From NCBI GenBank assembly GCA_044866775.1, contig JBIOUG010000097.1:10518-74517 (forward strand): a DNA stretch of 64,000 nucleotides, written 5' to 3'. Numbering within the stretch: position 1 is the first letter of the stretch; each line of letters begins with the position of its first letter. This stretch comes from DASUNQ01 sp044866775. GTDB lineage: Bacteria > Acidobacteriota > Thermoanaerobaculia > Multivoradales > UBA5704. Both the position numbers and the translations under genes were made by a program. The notes under the pieces were generated by a model that saw only the letters and a program-made list of their open reading frames with translations, ran no database searches and was not told the DNA's origin. Below are positions 43,213 through 51,020 of the stretch, in pieces.

Positions 43213-45024
43213 GTGCGCGGCAGCGTCGACTTCGCGCGCGCGACGACGGGCGCCGGAGAGCTCGCGGCGACCCTCGCCGGCGCAGTGCGCGGCGGACCGG
43301 ACGACGGCGTCTGGCTGGCCGCGGACGCCCGGCTCGACAACCGCCCGGAGCTCCTCGCCACGCTCGGCCTCGCCGCCGCTGCGGACGACTCCCCGACCGA
43401 CGCCGAGTTGATCCTCGCCGCCTGGCTGCGCTGGGGCGAAGGGACTCCCGAGCGCCTGCTCGGCGACTTCGCGTTCGCCGTCTGGGAGGCGCGGGCGCGG
43501 CGCCTGGTCTGCGTCCGCGACGGGCTGGGGATCAAGCCCCTGCACTACGCCCGCCCGGGATCGCTTCTCGTCGTCGCTGCGACGGCCGAACAGGTGCTGG
43601 AGCATCCGGCGGTGCCGTGCCGGCTCGACGAGACGGCGGTCGCGCGCTACCTCGGCTCGCCCACCGACGACCCGGAGCGCAGCTTCTTCGCCGATGTTCA
43701 CCCGCTGCCGCCCGGCTCGCTCCTCGTCGCCACCGCCGGCGGCTGCGTCGTGCGGCGCTGGTGGGAGCCGGCGCGCGCGGCGGGAACCGCCGCCCGGCCA
43801 GCGGGAGACGACGCCGAGGCGCTGCGCGAGCTGCTCGGCCGCGCCGTCGCGGACCGGCTGCGCGGCGCGGACGCCGCCGCCGGAATCTCGCTCTCCGGAG
43901 GCCTCGACTCGGGTTCGGTCGCAGCCCTCGCCCGCCGCGCCCTCGCCGGTCGCTCCGGCGCTCCGGCGCTGGTCGCGAGCTCCTGTGTCTTCGCGCGGCT
44001 GAAGCGGTGCGACGAGCGCGGCTACCTGCGGGCGCTCGCCGCCGAGCTCGATCTCGAGCTCGAAGAGGTGGCGGCCGAGCGCCGCTGGTTCCTCGGTCAT
44101 CCGCAGGCGCTGCGCCCTGCGCTCGAGACTCCCTTTCAGGGCTGGGAGTGGGCCTTCGGCGAGCTCCTCGGCCGGCTCGCGCGGCGCGGAGTGCGCGTGC
44201 TCTTGACGGGCCAGGCCGGCGACGAGCTCCTGGGCGGCAGCCGGCTCGTCTATGCCGACCGGCTGCTGCGCGGCGACCTCACCGCAGTCCGGGAGATCGC
44301 GCGCTATGCCGCCGCGCACCCCGGCATGCGGCGGCGCATTCTCTATCTCTATTTCGGCCAGCCGCTCCTGCCGCGATGGGCCGACGGCACCCTCCGCAGG
44401 CTGCGCGGGTTGCCCACCGACGCTCTTCCTTCCTGGATCTCTCCCGCCTTCGCGCGCCGCACCGGGCTCGCCGAGCGGGCGCGGCGCCGGCCGGCGCCGG
44501 GACGGATGGCGCGCGCGGCGATCTACGCCAGCACGGTCGGCGATCCCGCCTACCGGCGCGCGGTTGGCTGGTACGACCGGGTCGCGGCGCCGTACGGCAT
44601 CGAGGTGCGCCACCCGTTTCTCGACCGCCGGCTGGTCGAGTTCGTGCTGGCGCTTCCACCCGACCGACTGTTCCGCGCCGGTGGCTGGAAGCCGCTGCTG
44701 CGCGAGGCGATGGCGGGAATCCTTCCGGAGATCGTCCGCCGGCGCCCGGACAAGGCCTCCTTCAGCAGCTTCGTCGATCTCGCGCTGCGGGAGCGCGAGG
44801 CGGCGCGCGTCGAGGCTCTGCTGACCGATCCCTTGGTGGTCGAGCTCGGGTTCGTGGAGGGCGAGCGGCTGCAGGCCTCCTATCGCCGTTACCGTGACGG
44901 CGCGCTCGCGGAGGAGCACCTGATGCTGTGGTACGTCGTGACGCTCGAGATCTGGCTGCGGCACCACAGTGCGAGGCTCGGGCTCGCCGGCACCGGCCGG
45001 CAGGCGCTGCGGCCGGCGGCCTGA
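43213..45024 (+). CDS. Asparagine-synthetase-like lasso-peptide macrolactam synthetase (C protein)
   Basis: A 603-residue homologue of asparagine synthetase. The PP-loop SGGLDSGS is at 228-235, and TGQAGDELLGG and the C-terminal LPEIVRRRPDKASF are present, so it should adenylate a side-chain carboxylate. The glutaminase-like N-domain lacks the Cys2 nucleophile: the protein begins MRGSVDFA and has no Cys near the start. That is expected for lasso cyclases, which join the core's N-terminal amine to Asp or Glu instead of using ammonia. GTG 43213 follows GGAGGAAAGG by about 10 nt. The precursor gene begins 17 nt after its stop. Confidence 0.85.
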   Translation: MRGSVDFARATTGAGELAATLAGAVRGGPDDGVWLAADARLDNRPELLATLGLAAAADDSPTDAELILAAWLRWGEGTPERLLGDFAFAVWEARARRLVCVRDGLGIKPLHYARPGSLLVVAATAEQVLEHPAVPCRLDETAVARYLGSPTDDPERSFFADVHPLPPGSLLVATAGGCVVRRWWEPARAAGTAARPAGDDAEALRELLGRAVADRLRGADAAAGISLSGGLDSGSVAALARRALAGRSGAPALVASSCVFARLKRCDERGYLRALAAELDLELEEVAAERRWFLGHPQALRPALETPFQGWEWAFGELLGRLARRGVRVLLTGQAGDELLGGSRLVYADRLLRGDLTAVREIARYAAAHPGMRRRILYLYFGQPLLPRWADGTLRRLRGLPTDALPSWISPAFARRTGLAERARRRPAPGRMARAAIYASTVGDPAYRRAVGWYDRVAAPYGIEVRHPFLDRRLVEFVLALPPDRLFRAGGWKPLLREAMAGILPEIVRRRPDKASFSSFVDLALREREAARVEALLTDPLVVELGFVEGERLQASYRRYRDGALAEEHLMLWYVVTLEIWLRHHSARLGLAGTGRQALRPAA

Positions 45025-45041
45025 GCGAGCGAGGACGAGCC

Positions 45042-45242
45042 GTGGCGAGAGCGAACGACCGGTCCCGTGAGCGCGCAGGCGAGCGGCGGCACGCCCCGGC
45101 GCCAGTCCCACCGGCAGGCCAGCGCCGTAAGCCCTGGCGCCGGCCGGAGCTCCTCGAATGGGGCTCTCTCGGCGACCTGACCCATGGTCCCCTGGCTCCG
45201 CCCGAGGACTTCCCCAACCCCGGCGGCTCGCAGCCGGTCTAG
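45042..45242 (+). CDS. Lasso-peptide precursor
   Basis: A 66-codon gene from GTG 45042, with GAGGA (45031-45035) six bases upstream. The leader ends WRRPELLEWGSLGDLTH, which fits the lasso leader pattern Y-x2-P-x-L-x3-G-x5-T with Trp for Tyr: W32, P35, L37, G41 and T47, the Thr at -2. The predicted core is residues 49-66, GPLAPPEDFPNPGGSQPV. It starts with Gly1 and has Glu7 and Asp8, the right distance for a 7- or 8-residue macrolactam ring. The leader's first 30 residues are basic and Pro/Arg-rich. Placement between the cyclase and a kinase gene agrees. The cleavage site and ring residue are predictions. Confidence 0.82.
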   Translation: MARANDRSRERAGERRHAPAPVPPAGQRRKPWRRPELLEWGSLGDLTHGPLAPPEDFPNPGGSQPV

Positions 45243-45258
45243 CGAGGCGCGTTCCGGC

Positions 45259-46290
45259 GTGCGTACCTGGCGTCTCTTCGACCTCAGCCTCGCGAGCGAC
45301 TTTCCGTTCGCCAGCGCGCTCGCCGCGCCCGGCGCGAAGGCGCTGGCCCCGGGCTCGGACCGCGGTCGCCCCGACCTGACCTTCTCCCACACCGGCGGCT
45401 CCCCTGCCGCGGGCGACCTCGCCGGCCGCGCGCCGCTCTACACGACGCCCTTCCGCGGCCGCGACGGCTCGCCGTACTGCCGCCTCTACCGCACGCCCGC
45501 CGGCGCGGCGCTGCGCTTCGCAGGCACCGACTTCCACCTCGGCGCCCGGGAGATCCGCGCCCGCGGCACGGCGCCTGCCGCGGAGGTCGAGGAGCAGCTC
45601 CTAGGGCCGGTGCTCGCCTTTTGGCTCGAGCAGCGGGGAATCGTCGCGCTCCACGCTTCGGCGGTGGCGCTGGACGGCGCCGCCGTCGCCTTCCTCGCCC
45701 CGAGCGGCGCCGGCAAGAGCTCGCTCGCCGCGGCGCTCGTCGCGACGGGAGGCGAGCTGGTGACCGACGACGTGCTCGCCGTCGACGAGCGCGGCGGCCG
45801 GCCGCACGCCCGCGCCGGCTACCCGCAGCTCCGCCTGGCGCCGAGCGCGGCGGCGCGCTGGGCCGGCGGCCGCGTGGCGGCGCCGCGGCGCGACGGCGAC
45901 AAGTGCCGCGTGCCGGTCGGCGACGGCGGCTGGGGCGCCTTCTGCGGCGCGCCCGTGCCGCTCGCGCGCCTCGTGCTGCCGAGGCGCGGCGGCCCGGCGG
46001 CGGCGGTCGAGCTCGCGCCGCTCGGCCGGTGCGAGGCGCTGATCGAGCTGGTACGGCACTCGTACACCCCGCGACTGACGGAGGCGGCGGGGCTGCAGCC
46101 GGCGCGCTTGGCGCGGCTGGCGCGGCTCGTCGCGCAGGTGCCGGCGCGGCTGCTGGTCTATCCGTCCGGTTACGACCGCCTGCCCGAGGTCGTCGCGGCG
46201 CTGCGGCGCGAGCTCGCGGCGAGCGCGGCGGCGGCGGCGGACGGCGTGCTAGGATCGCCGCATCGCTTCAAGGCGGCACCACCGAGCTGA
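45259..46290 (+). CDS. HPr-kinase-like protein, probable lasso-peptide kinase
   Basis: A 343-residue protein of the HPrK family found in RiPP and polysaccharide loci. The N-domain starts TWRLFDLSLASDFPF, the usual beginning for these kinases. Then come LHASAVALDGAAVAFLAPSG, with the P-loop APSGAGKSS at 147-155, and TDDVLAVD, the second metal site. HPr itself is not encoded nearby, so a role on the lasso peptide is likely, as for the paeninodin-type kinases that phosphorylate serine. The core has one Ser (residue 63). GTG 45259 is chosen by homology to the usual N-terminus; the frame is open to 45184 in the precursor gene. Confidence 0.78.
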   Translation: MRTWRLFDLSLASDFPFASALAAPGAKALAPGSDRGRPDLTFSHTGGSPAAGDLAGRAPLYTTPFRGRDGSPYCRLYRTPAGAALRFAGTDFHLGAREIRARGTAPAAEVEEQLLGPVLAFWLEQRGIVALHASAVALDGAAVAFLAPSGAGKSSLAAALVATGGELVTDDVLAVDERGGRPHARAGYPQLRLAPSAAARWAGGRVAAPRRDGDKCRVPVGDGGWGAFCGAPVPLARLVLPRRGGPAAAVELAPLGRCEALIELVRHSYTPRLTEAAGLQPARLARLARLVAQVPARLLVYPSGYDRLPEVVAALRRELAASAAAAADGVLGSPHRFKAAPPS

Positions 46291-46347
46291 ACGAGGGGGA
46301 CGGCGCTCGCAGGGGGCGTGCTGTAGGCAAACCACAAGGAGGAGAGG

Positions 46348-46917
46348 ATGAAGCGTTGGCTGACGATTGCCGCCCTCACGGGGAGCCTCCTCGTGCTCGG
46401 CGGGCCCGCGATGGCACAGGTCGAGGAGTACGAGGGAGACAACCAGCACCGCATGGCGCTGGCGATCGGGGCGGGGCTGGTCGAGCCGGGCGAAGAGGTG
46501 GAGACCTATCTCATGGCAGCGCTGCGCATCCGCGTCGGCGGGCGGACCGACAACCAGCGCGGGCAGCGGCCCAACGAAGGGGTCGAGGCGCACCTCGAGC
46601 CGGAGATCGGCTATTGGGAGAACGACAAGGGGGCGAGCGACCTGCTGGCGGGGGTCAACCTGATCGGCGTCGTCCCCTTCGGCAACGTCGACAGCTTCTT
46701 CGGCGTCGGCGCCGGCCTGCACTTCGTCGACGGCGAGCTGCTCTCAACGCCGGACGAGGACAGCGCGACCAAGATCGGCGCCAACTCGCAGTTCGGCATC
46801 GACGTCTATCTCTCCGACAGTTGGAGCCTCTTCGGCACCGGCCGCTTCGACCTGGTGCAGGACGCCCAGGACGACATCCAGGGGAAGATCTACCTCGGAG
46901 TGCGCGGGCGGTTCTAG
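46348..46917 (+). CDS. Small outer-membrane beta-barrel-like protein
   Basis: A 189-residue exported protein with a signal peptide (MKRWLTIAAL to about AMAQ at residue 24). The mature part has alternating polar/hydrophobic strands and ends in Arg-Phe (YLGVRGRF), with a C-terminal Phe typical of outer-membrane barrels inserted by BamA. A strong AAGGAGGAGAGG precedes the ATG. It is 57 nt behind the kinase gene and may be cotranscribed, but its link to the lasso locus is unproven. Its stop overlaps the stop of the opposite gene in CTAG (46914-46917). Confidence 0.7.
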   Translation: MKRWLTIAALTGSLLVLGGPAMAQVEEYEGDNQHRMALAIGAGLVEPGEEVETYLMAALRIRVGGRTDNQRGQRPNEGVEAHLEPEIGYWENDKGASDLLAGVNLIGVVPFGNVDSFFGVGAGLHFVDGELLSTPDEDSATKIGANSQFGIDVYLSDSWSLFGTGRFDLVQDAQDDIQGKIYLGVRGRF

Positions 46918-47366
46918 CTGGCCTCCGGGTCGGGCGGCGTCTCGATGCTCGCGGCAGCCGCCGGCGGTTGCTCCTTGCGCCGCGTCGAGCGCCGCCGGCG
47001 CGGGTTCACGCCGTAGGCGATGAGGCGCTCGCTCTCCGGGCCGTAGTGGCCCTGCAGCGCGGCGACGATGCGGTTGCGCAGCCGCCGCAGGCGCAACGTC
47101 GAATCCTGCCGCCGCCGGGTCAGCTCGCGCAGCCGCGCGGTCGCCGTCGCGTGTTCCTGATCGATCGCGATCATCTCCGCCAGCTCCTTGCCGAGAGCGG
47201 CGTGATCGTGCCGCACGTGCGGCACCTCGTCGAGCGCGCGCTCCACCTCCGCGTACAGGTAGCGCCAGTGCTTGAGCTTGTCGGACGACCGCCGGGCGGC
47301 GTAGACGACCGTCGTGCGCGACGTACGACGGTCGGTTGCCGCGCATGACGGCCGCCTGCGGCGCAC
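46914..47366 (-). CDS. Basic helical protein of unknown function
   Basis: A 150-residue frame. The part from about residue 28 (KLKHWRYLYAEVERALDEV) to 120 reads as a genuine helical, strongly charged protein, with a conserved-looking stretch GHYGPESERLIAYGVNPRRR. The first 27 residues lie inside the 20-bp tandem array, and the only in-frame standard start is GTG 47366, also in the array. The original 5' end may therefore have been replaced by the repeat. I do not recognise the family. The gene is convergent with the barrel gene. Confidence 0.6.
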   Translation of the reverse strand: MRRRRPSCAATDRRTSRTTVVYAARRSSDKLKHWRYLYAEVERALDEVPHVRHDHAALGKELAEMIAIDQEHATATARLRELTRRRQDSTLRLRRLRNRIVAALQGHYGPESERLIAYGVNPRRRRSTRRKEQPPAAAASIETPPDPEAS

Positions 47367-47464
47367 GACGGCCGGTAGCGCCCGCCGAGGATCGGTTGCC
47401 GCTCACGACGGTCGTCTATGGCTGACGACGGTCGTCTGTCGCGCACGACGGTCGTCGGCTCCAA
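47285..47464. repeat. 20-bp tandem repeat array, nine units
   Basis: Nine units of exactly 20 bp start at 47285, 47305, 47325, 47345, 47365, 47385, 47405, 47425 and 47445. Most begin ACGACSGTCG; the best-conserved unit is ACGACGGTCGTCTGTCGCGC (47425-47444), and the eighth to ninth units share ACGACGGTCGTC. Unit 47385 is the most diverged. The period is not a multiple of three, so it is not selected as a protein repeat. Each unit contains the self-complementary core GACGGTCGTC or a variant, so units can form small hairpins. It lies between a small gene and a ruined methyltransferase gene. Confidence 0.85.
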
Positions 47465-47685
47465 GCGACGAGCGCGCATCGATCGCGACCCGCAGGAGCC
47501 TCCGGCGAACGATCTGCGCAGCAGAGCAGCGTTGTCTAGCCTACACGATGCCGCCTTGCCCGCCAACTTCGCTCCAGCACGCGGCAACTCATGCCGCACG
47601 CCCCAAAGTCGGAATGGTCGCGGCGGGATCGGCATGCGCGGCGGTGCCGTGCGCCATATGAGATCGATCTCCTCTGCCGTCACCA
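47465..47685. other. Non-coding gap between repeat array and methyltransferase remnant
   Basis: About 220 bp with no convincing gene on either strand. The short frames here are repeat- or GC-driven. It contains relatively AT-richer pieces (for example around 47520-47560) compared with the flanking genes. I see no terminator or promoter that I can support. Confidence 0.5.
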
Positions 47686-47784
47686 GAGGTCAACGACAAG
47701 ATCTTCTTTCTCCCCGCTTCGGATCGGTACCTGCTCGCGCTCCTCAACTCTCCGCTGCTCTTCGCCTGGCTGAATGCCGCGTAG
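47686..47784 (+). pseudogene. Inverted fragment of the Eco57I-type methyltransferase C-terminus
   Basis: On the + strand this stretch reads EVNDKIFFLPASDRYLLALL, then NSPLLFAWLNAA and a stop at 47782-47784. That is the hallmark of the C-terminal specificity region of Eco57I/TaqI-like methyltransferases (a Phe-Leu-Pro, then YLLALLNSPL). The main body of the same gene is on the - strand from 47772 upward. The piece is thus reversed relative to the rest, and the two readings meet at 47772-47784. It is not a complete gene. Confidence 0.75.
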
Positions 47785-49637
47785 TACGAGCACTTCCGCA
47801 GCTCCCACCAGAAGCAGCCTTGATCCCAGCGTTCCACCAGCCGCTCGCGCCAGCCACTCAAATGACCATGTAGAGCAGGAAAGCTCGCCGCGAAAGCGTT
47901 CTCGGCCTCCGCGCCCGCCAGCGACGACCACGGCCACTGGTGGTCGTCGCTCGACTTGAGCAGGATCATCCACAGCCCGACCCACTCCGCGCGCCACCGC
48001 CGCACGTCTTGTCCTCGCAGATACGGCTTCAGGATCTCCGCCGAGCGGCCGTCCTCGGCGACAAGCCGGTCCCGCGTGGCGGTGTCGACGAGAAACGCCT
48101 CGTTGAGGCCCGTCTTGATCCCGTAATACGGCTTCACCCCCGCGTACTCCAGGAGCGGCACGCCCCGCGCGCGGATCTTCGCCATCAACGCCTCGACGCC
48201 CGCCGGCTCCAGCACCCACGGCCCGCCGCCGAGCCGCTCGCGGGGCACGTCGAAGCCTCCCTCCTCCACCTGCCGCCCGAGGTCGTCGAGCCGTACCTCG
48301 TCGCGCGAGATCACGGACACCCGCGGCACGGGGGGCGGCGCCTCCGGCTGCGGCTTCGCGAGGACGACGATCGACGGGAACACGTCCGCCTCCGGGAAGA
48401 TCTCCTTGGCGTGACCCAGGTCCACCAGCGTCTCGAGCCAAGCGTGCTCTGCGAGCAGGCGGCGCAGCGGCTCGGCGTAGCCCGCCCGCAGCCACTTGTT
48501 GGTCACCACGAAGGAGAGGCGGCCGCCCGGTCGAAGCAGCTCGAGCCCGCGCTCGAAGAAGTAGACGTAGAGGTCGGCCACGCCGTGGTAGGCGCGGAAG
48601 CGGTGGGCGAGATAGGGCTTGAGGCTGCCGAGGAGCTCCTGGCGGACGTACGGCGGGTTACCGACGACCACCTCGAAGCCGCCGTCGGCGAACACCTCCG
48701 GGAAAGCCGCCTGCCAGTCGAGCGCGCTGCGGAGGTCGACCTCCGGATCGGCGACCAGGCTGTTGCCGATCCGGATCGTGCGATCGAGGTCGGTCAGCCG
48801 CTTGCCGCGCTCCGCCGTCTTGATCCAGATCGACAGGCGGCAGATCTGGATCGCCTCCTCGTTCAGCAGGCGGGGTCCAGCACCCGCACCCGTTCGACCT
48901 CTCCGATCCAGGCGTCCCAGAAGCGGAGCAGCGCCTCCTGCTGCGGCTTGTTGAGCGCGGTAGGGTCGTAGGCCCGCGGCTCGTCCAGAGCCTTGACCGC
49001 CGTTCCCTCCGCTCGCGCCTGCTGCTTGCGGCGCAGCGCCTCGAAGCGTTCGTCGAGGACGCGGTGGAGCGCGTGGCCGACGATGAACCGCGTCACGACG
49101 CGCGGTGTGTAGAAAGCTCCCTCGCGCCGCCGCCGGGAGACGCGCTCGACGGCGAAGCTGCCGCCCGCCAGCTCCTGCTCGATGCGCTCCAGGTCGGTGA
49201 TCGACTGCTCGAAGATGTGGCCGAGGATCTCCACGTCGACGAGCTGGGCGACGGCGCCTTCCTCGATCGCCGCGGGCGGCGAGCGGTAGTCGTAGTCGCC
49301 GAGCCGCTTGAACTCGGCGAAGACCTCGTCGGGAACTTGCAGGCGGTCGAGACCCGGGTCGCGGGCGAAGAGTCCGCCGTTGTAGCCGGGGATCCCGAGG
49401 GCGCCGCTGCCGCCGTCGATCGCCTGGAACAGGCCCTTGAAGGTCTCCCATTGCGTGCGCGGGTTGTAGGGGTCGCGGTGCGCGAAAGCGCGCCGGAGCG
49501 TCTCGGCCGGGAGCAGCCCGCGGTCCTCCGCGAAGGCCACGAAGAGCACCCGGTCGAGGAGCTTCTGCGTGTAGAGCAGCCGCGGCGCGGGGAGCGAGGA
49601 CCTCGGCGCGGAAGAGCGGCTTGCGTTCGACCGGCAT
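47772..49637 (-). pseudogene. Decayed Eco57I-type (type IIG-like) DNA adenine methyltransferase
   Basis: The - strand reads a methyltransferase in pieces. From ATG 49637, VERKPLFRAEVLAPR runs to a frameshift near 49590; the next frame gives LLYTQKLLDRVLFVAFAEDR, RREGAFYTPRVVTRFIVGHA and VRVLDPAC. At about 48870 the SAM motif stops after DPAC: the expected GSGAF and some tens of residues are deleted, and the frame shifts to LLNEEAIQICRLSIWIKTAE. The catalytic GNPPYVRQE is present, as is KPYYGIKTGLNEAF. The body ends at WWELRKCSYYAAF, where the inverted tail begins. The N-terminal quarter seems lost too. With no intact SAM site it cannot be active. Confidence 0.8.
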
Positions 49638-49766
49638 GAGTGCGAGAACCAGACGAAGTCTATCGTGCTCCGAGGCACGCTTCTTGCTCGTTGCGATGCG
49701 CGAATCCGCCTGGGCGCGGAATGATCTCTCGATGTGCGATCGCAATGATCGAAAAGGAGGTGGGCG

Positions 49767-50276
49767 GTGGCAGAGAGCGGAAAGAAGCCAACGAACGAGA
49801 CGCTGGGCAGCGCCGTGAGCACGGCGGCCTCGACGCCGTCCGGCCGCTCGACGGCTCGTCGCGCGACGGGTGGAACGACCGGCGGCGCCGCGCGCGCGGC
49901 GGCCAAGGCCAAGAGCACGGCGGCGAAGGTGCGGAAGACGCTGCGCGCGAAGACCGCCGGTCGCGGCAAGAAGGTGGCGGCGGCCGCGGCCGCGGCGGCC
50001 GGGCTCGCGGCGGCGGCGGCCGGCCTCGCGGCGGCGCGGCGCAGCGCGAAGCGTAAGTCGTCGTCGAAGAGCGCCAAGAGCTCGAGCCGGTCCGCGAAGA
50101 AGAGCGGCGGCGCCAAGAAGAGCAGCACGAAGCGGAGCAGCGCCGCGAAGAAGGGCAGCGGCACGAAGCGCCGCAGCGCTGCCAAGAAGAGCGGCGGCAC
50201 GAAGCGGGGCGGCGCCGCGAGGAAGGGCGGCGGCGCGAAGCGCGGCGCCGCGTCGCCGAACGTCACCAGCAGCTAG
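49767..50276 (+). CDS. Histone H1-like DNA-binding protein
   Basis: A 169-residue protein rich in Lys, Arg, Ala and Ser. The middle is alanine-rich (KKVAAAAAAAAGLAAAAAG), and the C-terminal half consists of basic repeats of the AKKS/TKR type (SAKKSGGAKKSSTKRSSAAK). Such proteins bind DNA non-specifically and compact the nucleoid, like bacterial H1-like and AlgP-type proteins. The GTG start has AAAGGAGGT nine bases upstream, one of the best ribosome sites in the window. The Ala/Gly segment might insert in membranes, but a DNA role is more likely. Confidence 0.7.
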   Translation: MAESGKKPTNETLGSAVSTAASTPSGRSTARRATGGTTGGAARAAAKAKSTAAKVRKTLRAKTAGRGKKVAAAAAAAAGLAAAAAGLAAARRSAKRKSSSKSAKSSSRSAKKSGGAKKSSTKRSSAAKKGSGTKRRSAAKKSGGTKRGGAARKGGGAKRGAASPNVTSS

Positions 50277-50301
50277 ACGGACAGGCTTCTCCCACACGGC
50301 G

Positions 50302-50340
50302 GCCGGCGCGGCAGGGCGAGCGCTCCCCCTCCGCGCCGGC
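50302..50340 (+). terminator. Possible terminator hairpin after the H1-like gene
   Basis: A perfect 10-bp inverted repeat, GCCGGCGCGG (50302-50311) and CCGCGCCGGC (50331-50340), with a 19-nt loop, lies 26 nt after the stop. There is no T-run, so efficiency as an intrinsic terminator is doubtful. Confidence 0.35.
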
Positions 50341-50379
50341 TTCGGCGTGTGCCATCTTGCCGCTTCGCGCCCGCAGCGC

Positions 50380-50407
50380 TTGCCAGCGCCGCGCGCTTGT
50401 GCATAAC
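50380..50407 (+). promoter_or_regulatory. Possible sigma-70 promoter of the alkyltransferase gene
   Basis: TTGCCA (50380-50385), a 16-bp spacer and CATAAC (50402-50407) resemble a -35/-10 pair. Transcription would begin around 50413, within three bases of the ATG at 50416, so the mRNA may be nearly leaderless; no Shine-Dalgarno sequence is seen. This is a match by eye only. Confidence 0.35.
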
Positions 50408-50415
50408 CTCCCCCC

Positions 50416-50961
50416 ATGCAGCAGCCGGAGGAGAGCGGCGCCACGCAGGTGGAGGTCCCGGCGCCCGCCGTCAGAGTGCTGATGCCCTCGCCGCTCGGCG
50501 TGCTCGGGCTCGAGCTCGCCGGCACCGTGGTCACCCGCGTGCGCATCGACCTGCCGCCCGCGGACCACGACGGCTACACGCCGCTGCACGACATCGAGGG
50601 CGATTTCCTGGAGGAGGTCTGCGGGCGCTTCGCCGAGTACTTCGCCGGCGCGCGGCGCAAGCTCGAGGTGGACTTCGACCTCTGCGCCTGCGGCCTCGAG
50701 CCGTTCGCGCGGCGCGTGCTGCGCGAGACGGCGAAGATCCCCTACGGCAAGACGCGTACGTATCGCGCGGTGGCGGAAGGGGCCGGCCGGCCCGAGGCCT
50801 ACCGGCAGGTGCTCGCCGTGCTGGCCGAGAACCCGCTGCCGATCGTCATCCCGTGCCATCGCGTGGTGGCGAACCGCACCGGGGTCGGCAGCTACGTCGG
50901 CGGCTGGGAGCGGAAGGTCTGGCTCCTGCGGATGGAGGAGGAGGGGCTGGAGAGCGACTGA
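50416..50961 (+). CDS. ogt: Methylated-DNA-[protein]-cysteine S-methyltransferase
   Basis: A 181-residue O6-alkylguanine-DNA alkyltransferase. The active-site PCHRV is at 146-150 (Cys147 accepts the alkyl group), preceded by IPYGKTRTYRAVA and followed by GVGSYVGGWERKVWLL, the usual binding region. The N-terminal RNase H-like domain is complete. It repairs O6-methylguanine in a suicide reaction. It stands alone; no Ada or AlkB gene is near. Start ATG 50416, possibly leaderless. Confidence 0.93.
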   Translation: MQQPEESGATQVEVPAPAVRVLMPSPLGVLGLELAGTVVTRVRIDLPPADHDGYTPLHDIEGDFLEEVCGRFAEYFAGARRKLEVDFDLCACGLEPFARRVLRETAKIPYGKTRTYRAVAEGAGRPEAYRQVLAVLAENPLPIVIPCHRVVANRTGVGSYVGGWERKVWLLRMEEEGLESD

Positions 50962-51020
50962 GGGGCGGCGCGCGGCGTCGCTCGCCGCCCTCTTGCCGAC
51001 GCAGGTCGATTGCCGAGCCG

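Noticed and set aside
44928..45041. Longer precursor starting upstream of 45042
   Set aside because: The extension lies inside the cyclase gene, whereas GTG 45042 has its own well-spaced GAGGA.
47285..47464. CRISPR array
   Set aside because: Units are 20 bp back to back with no unique spacers, and no cas gene is in the window.
48863..50266. Intact - strand gene of 467 residues
   Set aside because: Only its 3' part is methyltransferase; the 5' part is the complement of the H1-like gene.
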